A DNA stretch of 64,000 bases from Mycobacterium sp. E3198 (GCF_001667015.1 NZ_LZIS01000266.1:1-64000), one strand, 5' to 3'. Positions 15,563 to 25,431 are shown, counted from the first letter of the stretch. Made by a program: numbers and translations. Notes: generated from the sequence alone by a model not told the origin.

Positions 15563-17309
15563 GGGCCGCGGGCTCGGGTAGCGGCCGCGCAGCGCTGTCT
15601 CGATGCTGGGTGCCGTTGGGCGAGTGCTGCTCGGGGATTTCCACCGGCAGCTGCTCGCCCGCCTGGTAGTCCAGGGCCGCCTTGACGAACGCGACGAACA
15701 GCGGGTGCGGGCGGGTGGGGCGGCTCTTCAGTTCGGGATGGGCCTGGGTGCCGACGACGAACGGGTGCACGTCGGGCGGGTATTCGACGAATTCCACCAG
15801 GTGCCCGTCGGGCGAGGTCCCCGAGAAACGCAGGCCGCTTTCGGCGATCTTGTCGCGGTAGGCGTTGTTCACCTCGTAGCGGTGCCGGTGCCGCTCGGAC
15901 ACCTCGGTGGTCCCATACGCCTGGGCCACAACCGAATCCGGTTCCAGCACCGCCGGGTAGGCCCCGAGCCGCATGGTGCCGCCGAGGTCGGCCTCGCCGG
16001 CGACGATGTGTTCCTGGTCGGCCATCGTCGAGATGACGGGATCCGGTGTGCTCGGCTCGAATTCGGCCGAGTTGGCCTCCGCCAGACCCGCCGAGCGCGC
16101 CGCCTCGATCACGATGCACTGCAGCCCCAGGCACAGCCCCAGCACCGGCAGCCCGCGCGCCCGGGCGTGGCGGATGGCGCCGATCTTGCCCTCGATGCCG
16201 CGGATGCCGAACCCGCCGGGGATCAGCACGCCGTGCACGTCGCTCAGCGCGGCGGCCGCGTCATGGGCCTGCGCGCAGTCGTCCGACGGCACCCACACCA
16301 TCTCGACCTTGGCGTGGTGCTTGAACCCGCCGGCGCGCAGCGCCTCGGTGACCGACAGGTAGGCGTCGGACAGCTCAACGTACTTGCCCACCAAAGCGAT
16401 TCGCACCGTCTCGTGCGGCTCGTGCACCCGGCGCAGCAGGTCGTCCCATTCGGTCCAGTCGACGTCGCGGAACGGCAGGTTGAGCCGGCGCACCACGAAC
16501 GCATCGAGCTCCTCGCGGTGCAGCACCTTCGGGATGTCGTAGATCGACTTCGCGTCGGGGGTGGAGATGACGCCGTCGATGTCGACGTCACACATCAGCG
16601 CGATCTTGTTCTTCAGCGCCTCGGGGACGTCGCGGTCGCAGCGCAGGATCAGCGCGTCCGGGGTGATACCGATGCTGCGCAGCGCGGCCACCGAGTGCTG
16701 GGTGGGCTTGGTCTTGAGTTCGCCCGAGGGGGCCAGGTAGGGCACCAGCGACACGTGCAGGAAGAAGACGTTCTCCCGGCCGAGGTCGTGGCGCACCTGC
16801 CGCGCCGCCTCCAGAAAGGGCTGCGACTCGATATCGCCCACGGTGCCGCCGATTTCGGTGATGACGACGTCGGGGCGGTTGCCGTCGGCGTCGGGCTGCG
16901 CCATTGCCACGATGCGCCGCTTGATCTCGTCGGTGATGTGCGGGATCACCTGGACGGTGTCGCCGAGGTACTCGCCGCGGCGTTCCTTGGCGATGACGGT
17001 CGAATACACCTGACCGGTAGTGACATTCGCCGAGCCGGACAGGTCGCGGTCCAGGAACCGCTCGTAGTGGCCGACGTCGAGGTCGGTCTCGGCGCCGTCC
17101 TCGGTAACGAAGACCTCGCCGTGCTGGAACGGGTTCATCGTGCCCGGGTCGACGTTGAGGTACGGGTCGAGCTTCTGCATCGTCACGTGCAACCCGCGCG
17201 CCGTCAGTAGCTGCCCCAGGCTGCTCGCGGTAAGCCCTTTGCCGAGCGAGGAAGCGACCCCACCGCTGACGAAGAGGTGCTTGGTGGTGGTTTGCGGGTG
17301 CTTCCGCAC
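15555..17309 (-). CDS. pyrG: CTP synthase
   Basis: 584 residues from the GTG at 17309, which has GGAGG six bases upstream; the open frame further up to 17390 is non-coding leader. N-terminal synthetase domain (HLFVSGGVASSLGKG) and C-terminal glutamine amidotransferase with the catalytic Cys in LGLCLGLQC and His-Glu in THPE-like AHPEL. It converts UTP to CTP. The C-terminus carries a short Ser/Arg/Pro tail. The 120 bases between it and mctB may contain a leader; no obvious regulatory element was found. Confidence 0.97.
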   Translation of the reverse strand: MRKHPQTTTKHLFVSGGVASSLGKGLTASSLGQLLTARGLHVTMQKLDPYLNVDPGTMNPFQHGEVFVTEDGAETDLDVGHYERFLDRDLSGSANVTTGQVYSTVIAKERRGEYLGDTVQVIPHITDEIKRRIVAMAQPDADGNRPDVVITEIGGTVGDIESQPFLEAARQVRHDLGRENVFFLHVSLVPYLAPSGELKTKPTQHSVAALRSIGITPDALILRCDRDVPEALKNKIALMCDVDIDGVISTPDAKSIYDIPKVLHREELDAFVVRRLNLPFRDVDWTEWDDLLRRVHEPHETVRIALVGKYVELSDAYLSVTEALRAGGFKHHAKVEMVWVPSDDCAQAHDAAAALSDVHGVLIPGGFGIRGIEGKIGAIRHARARGLPVLGLCLGLQCIVIEAARSAGLAEANSAEFEPSTPDPVISTMADQEHIVAGEADLGGTMRLGAYPAVLEPDSVVAQAYGTTEVSERHRHRYEVNNAYRDKIAESGLRFSGTSPDGHLVEFVEYPPDVHPFVVGTQAHPELKSRPTRPHPLFVAFVKAALDYQAGEQLPVEIPEQHSPNGTQHRDSAARPLPEPAARG

Positions 17310-17429
17310 AGGCGACCTCCGTGAAGACGGGCAGGGCTTCGATTTTTCTAGCGATGAACTAGATGGGCCTGCCGACCCACGGAAACCCACCCTAACATCC
17401 GCGCCGCCGTGTCGCGGGGAACACGCCCG

Positions 17430-18374
17430 CTACTGCGGCACGGTGATCGAACTGGCCCCGTGCCCGGTGCCGTACTGCCCGACGTGGCCGCCGTTGATCA
17501 GGTCGTGCAGGCCCAGCACCGCGGTGATGCGCCCGGGCGCGGCGTCGACGTCGTCGACGGTGCTGATGGCCGACGACATGCCGGTGTCGGCGCGGGTCAC
17601 GGCGACGGCGGCGCCGCCGGTCGCCGAACCGTCGCGGCCCGCCAGCAGGGTGCCCGAGCCGTGCGGGGCCAGCGCGGCGGAGAACCGGGCCACGCTGACG
17701 CCCTGATTGCCGGCGTCCTGCGGCAGCCCACCGCCGGTGACGACCAGCGCGGCGTTGGCCGCCCCCAGATGGTCGGCGGGCTGGTAGGTGATGAAGCCGG
17801 TGTCGCGCAGCGAGGCCAGCACGGTGTCGCGCTGCTGATCGTCGACGGGCGGCACGCTCGGGTTGGCGTTGACCAGCAACGCGATGCCCAGCAGGTCGCC
17901 GGCCTGCGAACCCTGGTCCACGAGCTTGGTGCTCAACTGCTGACCGGCGGGCAGGATCGACGAGTTCACCACCGTGCGAAGCTTCTCCGCGGAGTTGGCG
18001 TCGACGAACTCCTGCGTCAGCGACACCGTTCCGGTGACCGTCCCGCCGGCCTGGCCGATGAACTTCGAGACCGCGGCGACGTCGTCGTCCTTGGCGTCGG
18101 GGGTGCGGAAGACGACCACCGATTTTCCGCCCAGGGCGTCGTGCACGATCCGACCGGCCAGCTGGTTGTCGAAATTGTTTGCCGCGGCCAGCTTTTCGTT
18201 CATCACGTTCTTCTGGTCGTTGAGCCCGCTGATCTGTGTGTGCAGGTCGCGCTTCTCGTCACGCAGGCTGGACAGCAGGGTGTCCGACAAGAATCCGGAG
18301 CCGAGCACCACTCCCACGGCCAGCGCCAAAAAGACGGCGGCCAGCGACAGGGCATGTTGACGTAACGAGATCAT
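17430..18374 (-). CDS. mctB: Copper transporter MctB
   Basis: 314 residues. An N-terminal membrane segment (about 8-28, HALSLAAVFLALAVGVVLGS) works as anchor or signal, followed by a coiled coil (about 35-65) and a long Ala/Gly-rich domain. This is the DUF3186 family of Rv1698, a mycobacterial envelope protein that lowers intracellular copper. It starts 19 bases after the steA stop and is followed by pyrG, as in M. tuberculosis. Confidence 0.92.
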   Translation of the reverse strand: MISLRQHALSLAAVFLALAVGVVLGSGFLSDTLLSSLRDEKRDLHTQISGLNDQKNVMNEKLAAANNFDNQLAGRIVHDALGGKSVVVFRTPDAKDDDVAAVSKFIGQAGGTVTGTVSLTQEFVDANSAEKLRTVVNSSILPAGQQLSTKLVDQGSQAGDLLGIALLVNANPSVPPVDDQQRDTVLASLRDTGFITYQPADHLGAANAALVVTGGGLPQDAGNQGVSVARFSAALAPHGSGTLLAGRDGSATGGAAVAVTRADTGMSSAISTVDDVDAAPGRITAVLGLHDLINGGHVGQYGTGHGASSITVPQ

Positions 18375-18393
18375 TTACCGCACCGTCCTCGAG

Positions 18394-19575
18394 CTAGCTG
18401 ATCAGGTGCTGCACCCACAGCGCGACGTGATTCCAGTAGTGGGTGATCCAGTGCAGCACCACACCGTCGGTGCGGGACACCCACAGCGCCACGATGACGG
18501 CGATCAGCATCGTCAGCGCCAGCAGCGCGATGGCGCCCGCCGAAATGTGGTTGCGGTACAGCGTGGCAACGGCCTTGGCGTCCACCACCTTCTCCCCCAC
18601 CCGGAGCCTGGTCAAAAACGTCGAGGGGTTGCTCTGGGTGCGGTTGCGGTCGAAGAACGTCTCGATGTTGGCGGTGTGGCCGGCCGTCACGAGCAGCGCG
18701 GCGCCGTGGTGGTCGGCCAGCAGCAGGGCCAGGTCGACGGCCGAGCCCGCGGCCGGGAACGTCATCGCGCCGACGCCGAGGTCCTGAATCCGCTCCAGGC
18801 CCGGCGCGTGGCCGTCGGCGTCGGCGGGCAGGACGACGTGCGCACCGCACTTGAGGGCGTCGGTGCTGATCTTGTCGGGGTCGCCGACGATGATCTGGGG
18901 GCGATACCCTGCCTTGCGCAACACATCCGCGCCGGTGTCCACGCCGATGAGCACCGGCTGGTACTCCTTGATGAACGGCTTGAGCGAGCGCAGCTCGTCC
19001 TCGGCGCCGGGCTCGTCGGCCACGATCACCACGTGCCGGCGGCGCAGGTCGACGTCGATGTCCGGGATGCCGATGCCGTCGATCAGCAGCGGGCTTTCGC
19101 TCTTGATGAACTCGATCGTGTTGCCGGCGAACGCCTCCAGGTGGGCGGCCAGGCCGCTCTTGGCCTCGCGCATCAGGTCGGCGATGTCGTGGTCGGTGCG
19201 TTCGGTGCCGCGGACCAGGCGGCGGTCGCCGGAGTACACGCCGCCCTCGTAGAGGCGAATCTTGGCGCCGTCCTTGACCTTCTTGAAGACCTCGGGCCCG
19301 GTCTCGTCGATGAGTGTCACGCCGTTGTTGACCAGCACCTCGGGGCCAAGGTTCGGGTAGCGGCCGGAGACCGACGGCGAGGCGTTGACGACGGCGGCGA
19401 TGTCGGCCTCCACCAGCGCGTCCGCGGTGATGCGGTCGAGGTCCAGGATGTCGAGCACCACGATGTCGCCGGGACACACCCTGCGCAGCAGGCGGTCGAT
19501 GTTCCGGTCGACCCGGGCGGTGCCGGTGAGGCCCGGCCGGGACGTGTTACGCGAGAGCAGACCTGACATCTTCAT
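18394..19575 (-). CDS. steA: Cytokinetic ring protein SteA (thiamin pyrophosphokinase-like)
   Basis: 393 residues from the ATG at 19575 (MKMSGLLSRN), the same length as Rv1697; a longer frame to 19629 is not used. The central part (about 170-300) has a TPK-like fold with IVGDPDKIS, and a C-terminal transmembrane segment lies at about 340-372. In Corynebacterium SteA partners SteB at the division septum. It heads the steA-mctB-pyrG stretch. The 200 bases upstream to recN show only AT-richer promoter-like sequence (19630-19670). Confidence 0.9.
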   Translation of the reverse strand: MKMSGLLSRNTSRPGLTGTARVDRNIDRLLRRVCPGDIVVLDILDLDRITADALVEADIAAVVNASPSVSGRYPNLGPEVLVNNGVTLIDETGPEVFKKVKDGAKIRLYEGGVYSGDRRLVRGTERTDHDIADLMREAKSGLAAHLEAFAGNTIEFIKSESPLLIDGIGIPDIDVDLRRRHVVIVADEPGAEDELRSLKPFIKEYQPVLIGVDTGADVLRKAGYRPQIIVGDPDKISTDALKCGAHVVLPADADGHAPGLERIQDLGVGAMTFPAAGSAVDLALLLADHHGAALLVTAGHTANIETFFDRNRTQSNPSTFLTRLRVGEKVVDAKAVATLYRNHISAGAIALLALTMLIAVIVALWVSRTDGVVLHWITHYWNHVALWVQHLIS

Positions 19576-19775
19576 GGGGGCGATTCTGTCGGTGAAGCCC
19601 GGGCCGGGCGTGGAGGCGCGCCGTAACATTAGCCTCAGAAGTTATCTAGAGTCACATCAGTAACAAGGCCATCACGGGTTGGTCGCGGCGAGGGTGCGCA
19701 GATGTACGGGCTGCGCGGCGTGTCCCCGTACAAACACGCACGCTCGCAAGCGGGAGGTGCCCCCAGCTCGCGGGC

Positions 19776-21524
19776 CTAAGTGTCCTTCTGCGCTGTTTCG
19801 AGCAGTTCGCGGGCGTGCGCACGGCCGCTGTCCGAGTCGCCCAGCCCCGCCAGCATCCGGGCCAGCTCGGCCACCCGGTCGTCGTCGGTGACGCGCCGCA
19901 CCACGCTGGTGCCCTTGGGTCCGGCGCTGTGCACCACCAGGTGCACGTCGGCGTACGCGGCGACCTGCGGCAGGTGCGTGACGACGATGACCTGGTGGGT
20001 GCGGGCCAGCCGGGCCAGCCGCCGCCCGATCTGCACGGCCGCCCGGCCGCCGACGCCGGCGTCCACCTCGTCGAACACCATCGTGGTGCCGGCCGCCGAC
20101 GCCGCCAGCACCGCCTCGAGGGCCAGCATCACGCGGGACAACTCGCCACCGGAGGCGCTCTTGGCCAGCGGAAGCACCGTCATGCCGCGGTGGGCGGCGA
20201 AGCCGAACTCGACCTGGTCGATGCCGTCGCCGCCGGCGCGCACGAGCTCGCCCGACGGCAGCGCCAGCGTCGCGGCGTCGTCCTGGCCGGCGGCCGCATC
20301 GATGCTCACGTCGATCGTGAATTCGGCGTCGGCCATCGCCAGCCCGGAGAGCTCGGCGGTCACCTCTTTGGCCAACCGCTTGGCGGCCTTACGCCGCAGC
20401 TTGCTGAGATCGGTTGCGCCGTCGGACAGTTCGCGGGCCAGCTCGTCGACCCGGCGTTCCAGCGCGGCCAGCCCTTCCTCGGAGACGTCGAGTTGCGCCA
20501 GCCGCTCGCGCGACTCGCGCGCCCACTGCAGTACCCCGTCGATGTCGGCGGCGTACTTGCGGGTCAGCGTGCGCAGCTCGGCCTGCCGGGCCAGTTTGGA
20601 CTCCAGCGCGCTGGCGTCCACCGGCAGGTCGTCCAGGAACCCACCGAGCTCCTGTGCCGCGTCGGCGACCACGGTGAGCGCCTCGCCGACCTGGCCGGCC
20701 AGCGCGCGCAGCGTCGCGTCGTCGGTAGATTCGAGTGCGGCCCTTGCCTTTCCGAGGCTATCGGTGGCGCTCTGGCCGAGCCCGTCCGCGTCGTCGGCCG
20801 ACAACGCGGCGCGCGCCGTGGCGGCGGCCTCGCGCAGCGTGTCCAGTTCGGAGAGGCGCAGGATGTCGGCGACCAGCGCGTCGTCTTCGCCGGGTTGCGG
20901 GTCGACGGTGTCGATCTCGTTCAACGCGAACTTCAGCCGGTCGGCCTCCTGGGCGAGCTCGCGGGCCCGCTCCCGGCGGTCGATGAGGTCTCGCCGGGCC
21001 GTCAGCCAGGCGTCGCGCAGCTTGCGGTAGCGCTCGAGCGCCGGGCCGGCGCCGGCGAAGCGGTCGAGCGCGCCGCGCTGCTCGTCGGGACGCATCAGCC
21101 GAAGCTGATCGTTTTGGCCGTGCAGGGTCAACAGCTCGGTGGTGAAGTCGCCCAGGGACTTGGCGGGCACGCTGCGGCCGCCGAGGTATGCCCGGGAGGG
21201 GCCGTCGCGGCTGACCGAGCGCAGCGCGATCACGCTGCCGTCCTCGTCGCGCTGTCCGCCCAGGTCTTCCAGCATCGCGTCCAGCTGCGTCGCAGTCTCG
21301 TCGTCGAGATCGCTTGTGGCGAAACGGCCCTCGACGACGGCGCGGTCGGCCCCGGACCGGACGCGGGTCGGGTCGGCGCGGGCGCCGCCGAGCAGGTGCA
21401 GCCCGGTCACCACCATCGTCTTGCCGGTGCCGGTCTCGCCGGTCAGCACCGTCAGGCCGCGGCCGAACTCCCCGACCGCGGCGCTGATGGCACCCAGCGA
21501 CTCGATTCTGATTTCCGTCAGCAT
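19776..21524 (-). CDS. recN: DNA repair protein RecN
   Basis: 582 residues of SMC-like architecture. N-terminal Walker A GETGTGKTMVVTGL (about 29-42), a long antiparallel coiled coil (about 150-370), then the C-terminal signature SGGELSRVMLALE, Walker B MVFDEVDAGVGG and a His-containing H-loop (VTHLPQVAAYAD). RecN supports double-strand-break repair by recombination. The gene follows nadK by 24 bases. Walker A has Thr-Gly-Lys-Thr rather than the usual Ala-Gly-Lys-Ser, which I believe is normal for mycobacteria. Confidence 0.95.
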   Translation of the reverse strand: MLTEIRIESLGAISAAVGEFGRGLTVLTGETGTGKTMVVTGLHLLGGARADPTRVRSGADRAVVEGRFATSDLDDETATQLDAMLEDLGGQRDEDGSVIALRSVSRDGPSRAYLGGRSVPAKSLGDFTTELLTLHGQNDQLRLMRPDEQRGALDRFAGAGPALERYRKLRDAWLTARRDLIDRRERARELAQEADRLKFALNEIDTVDPQPGEDDALVADILRLSELDTLREAAATARAALSADDADGLGQSATDSLGKARAALESTDDATLRALAGQVGEALTVVADAAQELGGFLDDLPVDASALESKLARQAELRTLTRKYAADIDGVLQWARESRERLAQLDVSEEGLAALERRVDELARELSDGATDLSKLRRKAAKRLAKEVTAELSGLAMADAEFTIDVSIDAAAGQDDAATLALPSGELVRAGGDGIDQVEFGFAAHRGMTVLPLAKSASGGELSRVMLALEAVLAASAAGTTMVFDEVDAGVGGRAAVQIGRRLARLARTHQVIVVTHLPQVAAYADVHLVVHSAGPKGTSVVRRVTDDDRVAELARMLAGLGDSDSGRAHARELLETAQKDT

Positions 21525-21548
21525 TCAGTGAGCACCTGACGAGCGTCG

Positions 21549-22469
21549 TTACTTTCCGCGCCAACCGGTCACCGGCAGGCGGAACTTGCGCACCAGGCGG
21601 TCGGTGAACGGCGCGCTGTCCAGCCGCGCCCATTTGACCGGTGTGTCGCAGCGCGTCACCTCGATCCGGCTGCCGGCCGGGATCACCATTTCGCGGCGGC
21701 CGTCGCAGAACACGAGGGCGTCGTGCCCGCCCGCCTCGGTCTCGATCGCGATGGTGGCCTCGGGGCTGGTGACCATGGGCCGGCCGAACAGCGCGTGAGC
21801 GTTGTTGGGTACCACCAGGATTGCCTCGAGGTCGGGCCAGAGCACCGGGCCCCCGGCCGAGAACGCGTAGGCGGTGGATCCGGTGGGCGTCGACACCAAC
21901 ACGCCGTCGCAGCCGAAGGCGGACACCGGGCGCCCGTCGACCTCGACGACCACCCCCAGCACACCCAGCCGCGGGCCCTTCTCCAGGCTGACTTCGTTGA
22001 GCGCCCAACCGTGTTCGACGCGACCCTTGTGCAGCACCGCGACGTCCAGCGTCAGGCGATCCTCCACTCGGTAGTCGCGGGCCACCACGTGCTCCAGCAC
22101 CCGGTCGATGGCCTCCGCCTCGGCCTCGGCCAGAAACCCGATCCGGCCCAGATTCACGCCCAGCACCGGAATCCCGGCGTTGCGCGCGAACTCGGCGGCC
22201 CGCAGGAAAGTTCCGTCGCCCCCGAGTACCAGGACCAGTTCGCAGCCCTCGGCGGCCGACGGGTCGGCGTCGACCACCTCGATCTCGGTCCCCAAGGCCC
22301 GCATATCGTCGGGGACCAGGTGCAGCGATCCCCGGTCGACCGCCTCGGCGGACAGCAGCCGGAGCCCAATTCCGTTGTCGCCCAGTACCTTTTGCACGCG
22401 ACGCGCCGTCTCGGTCGCCTCGTCACGGCCGGTGTGGACCACCAGCAGCACGGTTCGGTGATCGGTCAT
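21549..22469 (-). CDS. nadK: NAD kinase
   Basis: 306 residues with the NAD-kinase motif LVLGGDGTFLRAA (about 78-90), VNLGRIGFL and the TPTGSTAYAFSAGGP substrate loop. It phosphorylates NAD to NADP; the mycobacterial enzyme (Rv1695, PpnK) also uses polyphosphate. The ATG overlaps the tlyA stop by four bases. Confidence 0.96.
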   Translation of the reverse strand: MTDHRTVLLVVHTGRDEATETARRVQKVLGDNGIGLRLLSAEAVDRGSLHLVPDDMRALGTEIEVVDADPSAAEGCELVLVLGGDGTFLRAAEFARNAGIPVLGVNLGRIGFLAEAEAEAIDRVLEHVVARDYRVEDRLTLDVAVLHKGRVEHGWALNEVSLEKGPRLGVLGVVVEVDGRPVSAFGCDGVLVSTPTGSTAYAFSAGGPVLWPDLEAILVVPNNAHALFGRPMVTSPEATIAIETEAGGHDALVFCDGRREMVIPAGSRIEVTRCDTPVKWARLDSAPFTDRLVRKFRLPVTGWRGK

Positions 22470-23275
22470 TGCGGGCCTTCCGCCACGGCCCGCCTCACCT
22501 TGTCCACCAGCCCATCAGCAGCCAGCCCCCGATCCGTCTCGGCGCGCAACCACAGGAAGTATTCGACATTGCCCGACGGGCCCGGCAGCGGGCTCGCGGT
22601 GACGTCGACCGTGTGCCAGCCCAGTTCCCCGGCGCGGCGCGCGACGGCCAGCACCGCGTCGGCCCGCAAGCCCGGGTCGCGAACGACCCCGCCGGCGCCG
22701 ACCTGGCCCCTGCCCACCTCAAACTGCGGCTTCACCATGGGAACGATATCCGCGCTCGGCCAGGCGCATCCAATCAACGCGGGCAACACGCTGGCCAGCG
22801 AGATGAACGACAGGTCGGCGACCACCAGGTCGACCGGCCCACCGATCGCCTCCGGGGTCAGGTCGCGGGCGTTGGTCCGCTCGACGACCCTCACCCGAGG
22901 GTCGCAGCGCAGCGACCAGGCCAGCTGGCCGTAGCCGACGTCCGCGGCCACCACCTCGGCGGCGCCGCGGTCCAGCAGCACCTCGGTGAACCCGCCCGTC
23001 GACGCGCCGGCGTCCAGGCAACGGCGGCCCGCGACCGCGATGCCGAAGGCGTCCAGGGCGCCGATGAGCTTGTGCGCGCCGCGCGACACCCAGCCGCGTT
23101 CGCCGTCGTCGGCGACGGTCAGCGCCGCGGTGACGTCGACGGCGGTGGCCGGCTTGCGGGCCGGCAGGCCGTCGATGCACACCTTGCCGGCGTCGATCAA
23201 TTCCGCGGCCTGCTGGCGGGACCTCGCGAGCCCGCGGCGGACGAGCTCGGCGTCGACGCGGGCACGCCGTGCCAC
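22466..23275 (-). CDS. tlyA: rRNA 2'-O-methyltransferase / hemolysin TlyA
   Basis: 269 residues from a GTG at 23275. N-terminal S4 domain (about 5-60), the interdomain RGWV linker needed for SAM binding, then an FtsJ-like methyltransferase domain with LDAGASTGGFTEVLL (about 88-102) and catalytic Lys/Asp residues. It methylates 16S C1409 and 23S C1920; its loss gives capreomycin resistance in M. tuberculosis. It follows the Rv1693-like gene by eight bases. Confidence 0.96.
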   Translation of the reverse strand: MARRARVDAELVRRGLARSRQQAAELIDAGKVCIDGLPARKPATAVDVTAALTVADDGERGWVSRGAHKLIGALDAFGIAVAGRRCLDAGASTGGFTEVLLDRGAAEVVAADVGYGQLAWSLRCDPRVRVVERTNARDLTPEAIGGPVDLVVADLSFISLASVLPALIGCAWPSADIVPMVKPQFEVGRGQVGAGGVVRDPGLRADAVLAVARRAGELGWHTVDVTASPLPGPSGNVEYFLWLRAETDRGLAADGLVDKVRRAVAEGPQ

Positions 23276-23283
23276 CGTCGCAC

Positions 23284-23469
23284 TCAGCCCTTCTCCGCCG
23301 ACTCCAGGGCGGCCAGCAGCACGTCGTGCGCCTCGGAGAGGCGGCGGGCTATCTCCTCGAGCTCGGCGAGAGACGGCTCGCGGTCGGGGTTTTCCGGATC
23401 CCCGACCTCGGACAGCTGGGCAACCAGGGCGTCAATTTCAGCGCGAAGCTGATCGGGATCGATAGTCAT
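23284..23469 (-). CDS. Small conserved acidic protein (Rv1693-like)
   Basis: 61 residues, strongly acidic and helical (EIDALVAQLSEVGD, LEEIARRLSEAHDVLLAAL), with no cysteine or signal. Its place between the HAD phosphatase and tlyA is conserved in mycobacteria. It may be a small coiled-coil partner protein. Function unknown. Confidence 0.75.
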   Translation of the reverse strand: MTIDPDQLRAEIDALVAQLSEVGDPENPDREPSLAELEEIARRLSEAHDVLLAALESAEKG

Positions 23470-23481
23470 CGCGTACCTACG

Positions 23482-24489
23482 TTAGTCGCCGCGCACCAAA
23501 GACCAGCGCTGCAGCGCGGCGCGGGCCCGGTCGTCGGCGGGCTCGATGCGCAGCGGCTCGGCATCCTCGGCGTCCCACACCGCGCTGGCGACGGCGCGGA
23601 CCACCGAGAGCCCGTCCCCCTCGTCGGCGCCGTTGGCGCTGACCGTCACCGCCTGGGCGGCGACGTCGACGCGCCAGCCCGGCTGGGGCCGCACCGCGAG
23701 CAGGTCGCCGTCGGAGTGCAGCGCGCGCAGGTCGTGGCCGATGTAGGTGGGCCGGCGGGCGGGGTCGGCATAGACGGCGTCGCGCGCGGTGCTGACGCCG
23801 GTGAGCACCATCAGGCTGGGCAGCCGCGCGGCGTTGGCGCCCTCGATGTCGGTGTCCAGCCGGTCGCCGACGACCAGCGGGGCGCGAAACTCGCCCCGGT
23901 CCACCGCGTCCTGCAGCAGGCGCGGCGCCGGCTTGCCCGCGACCCGGGGTTCGGCGCCGGTGGCCGCCCGCAGCGCGGCCACGAACGACCCGTTGCCGGG
24001 CAGCAGTCCGCGTTCGGTGGGCAGCGTGGGATCGACGTTGGCCGCCACCCACAGCGCGCCGGCGCGGATGGCCAGGGCGGCCTCGGCGAGGTCCGGCCAG
24101 CCGATGGTCGTGGACAGGCCCTGCACGACGGCGACCGGGTCGTCGTCGTAGCGGCGCACCGGGCGCAGCCCGACGGCGGCGATCTCGTTGGCCAGCGCGT
24201 CGGTGCCCACGATCAGCACGCGGGATTGCGGCGTCAGTTTCTCCGCGAGCAGCTTGGCCGCGCTCTGCGCGCTGGTGACGACGTCCGAGCCGGTGGCGGT
24301 GAAGCCGAGCTCGCGCAGGTGCAGCGCCACCTCGTCGGCGCTGCGGGAGGCGTTGTTGGTCACGTAGAGCTTGCGGCTGTCCACGTCGTCCAGCGACTGC
24401 ACCGCGCCACGGGTCGGCTCGGCGCCGCGAAAGACGGTCCCATCGAGGTCGACAAGCAGGCAATCATATTGTTGGGCAAGGCTTTTCAT
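23482..24489 (-). CDS. HAD-family glycerol-3-phosphate phosphatase (Rv1692-like)
   Basis: 335 residues. HAD motif I is DLDGTVFRG (about 14-22), with motif II VTNNAS and motif IV VGDRLDTDIEGA. The cap insertion is of the NagD/PGP type. Rv1692 is reported to dephosphorylate glycerol 3-phosphate during lipid polar-head recycling. The ATG at 24489 starts one base after the upstream stop. The last 60 residues form a GNAT-like or unassigned extension. Confidence 0.88.
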   Translation of the reverse strand: MKSLAQQYDCLLVDLDGTVFRGAEPTRGAVQSLDDVDSRKLYVTNNASRSADEVALHLRELGFTATGSDVVTSAQSAAKLLAEKLTPQSRVLIVGTDALANEIAAVGLRPVRRYDDDPVAVVQGLSTTIGWPDLAEAALAIRAGALWVAANVDPTLPTERGLLPGNGSFVAALRAATGAEPRVAGKPAPRLLQDAVDRGEFRAPLVVGDRLDTDIEGANAARLPSLMVLTGVSTARDAVYADPARRPTYIGHDLRALHSDGDLLAVRPQPGWRVDVAAQAVTVSANGADEGDGLSVVRAVASAVWDAEDAEPLRIEPADDRARAALQRWSLVRGD

Positions 24490-24490
24490 C

Positions 24491-25282
24491 TCAAGCGAGC
24501 TCGCTGACCCGCTCTTCGGCGTCGGTGACGCCGTCGACGTCGGCGGCCGCCGAGCGCAGAAACCATTGCAGCGCTTCGTCGTTGCGGCCGAGCGCCAGCA
24601 GCGTATCGGCGTAGGCGTAGAACAACCGCGCGGGGGTCGAACCGGTGCGGCCCGGGTCCAGCTGCGGCGTGGACAGCAGGGTCAGGGCCTGCTCCAGCTG
24701 CCCGAGGTCGGCGCGGGCGCCGGCGGCGACGATGCGCAGCTCGTCGGCGTCGTCGCCGGACAGCTGCGCCGCCTCCTCGCCGCGCGCCAGTTCGATCGCC
24801 CGCTCCGGGCGGCCAAGTCCGCGTTCGCAATCGGCGATCAGCGCGAGCAACGGCGACTTGCTGCCCATCCGGCGGGCGGCGCGCAGCTCGGCCAGCGCCT
24901 GCGCCCAGTCGCCGCAGTGGTAGGCGGCGATCCCGACGGCCTCACGGACCGCGGCGATCCTGCTGGAGCGCGCCCGCGCCGCGCGGGCGTGGCTCAGCGC
25001 GGCCTCCGGGTCCTCGTCGATCAGCTCGCCGGCGGCGACCAGGTGGCGCGCGACCGCGTCGGCCGTGGCGCGGTCCAGGGTGCTCAGCTCGCGGCGGATC
25101 TCGGGCGCCAGCTGGCGGGCCTCCACGCCGGGCGGAATCGGGGGCGCGCCGGGCCGATCGACATGACCGTCCTGTTCGGCGCTGCGGGGCTGCACCGGGC
25201 GGGCGCGGCCCGGGCCCGACCACGAGCCCGATGCCGAGCGGGGTCGCCGCCTACCCTCGCGCCCCTGCCTGTCGTCAGCCAC
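24491..25282 (-). CDS. TPR-like repeat protein (Rv1691-like)
   Basis: 263 residues from the GTG at 25282. Residues 1-55 are basic and Pro/Arg-rich; the rest consists of helical pairs typical of tetratricopeptide repeats (AVGIAAYHCGDWAQALAELRA, LLALIADCERGLGRPERAIEL, LFYAYADTLLALGRNDEALQWF). It likely acts as a protein-interaction scaffold in the cytoplasm. A TATCCT element at 25290-25295 seven bases before the GTG suggests a leaderless transcript. It heads the run Rv1691-Rv1692-Rv1693-tlyA-nadK-recN. Confidence 0.82.
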   Translation of the reverse strand: MADDRQGREGRRRPRSASGSWSGPGRARPVQPRSAEQDGHVDRPGAPPIPPGVEARQLAPEIRRELSTLDRATADAVARHLVAAGELIDEDPEAALSHARAARARSSRIAAVREAVGIAAYHCGDWAQALAELRAARRMGSKSPLLALIADCERGLGRPERAIELARGEEAAQLSGDDADELRIVAAGARADLGQLEQALTLLSTPQLDPGRTGSTPARLFYAYADTLLALGRNDEALQWFLRSAAADVDGVTDAEERVSELA

Positions 25283-25351
25283 CCTGCAAAGGATACGGAG
25301 GCCCTGTGGCGAGGGCGTCGAGTGTGCGGTGACGGCTTTGCGTGTGCGTCC

Positions 25352-25381
25352 AGGGCGGGAAAGCGTCGCGAATCCCGCCCT
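25352..25381. terminator. Hairpin between the DUF732 gene and the Rv1691-like gene
   Basis: A perfect 9-base stem (25352-25360 with 25373-25381) with a 12-base loop, 50 bases past the DUF732 stop in the direction of transcription. No T-tract follows, which is common for mycobacterial terminators. It would separate tyrS/DUF732 transcription from the downstream operon. Confidence 0.45.
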
Positions 25382-25431
25382 CGGTGCACACCGAACGCCG
25401 TCAGCTCACGCTCGGCGGAGCCCGAGGCCGC

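Noticed and set aside
15603..17210. Plus-strand open frame of 535 codons opposite pyrG
   Set aside because: It is a mirror of the pyrG codon pattern, composed of low-complexity Val/Gly/Arg/His sequence with no motif.
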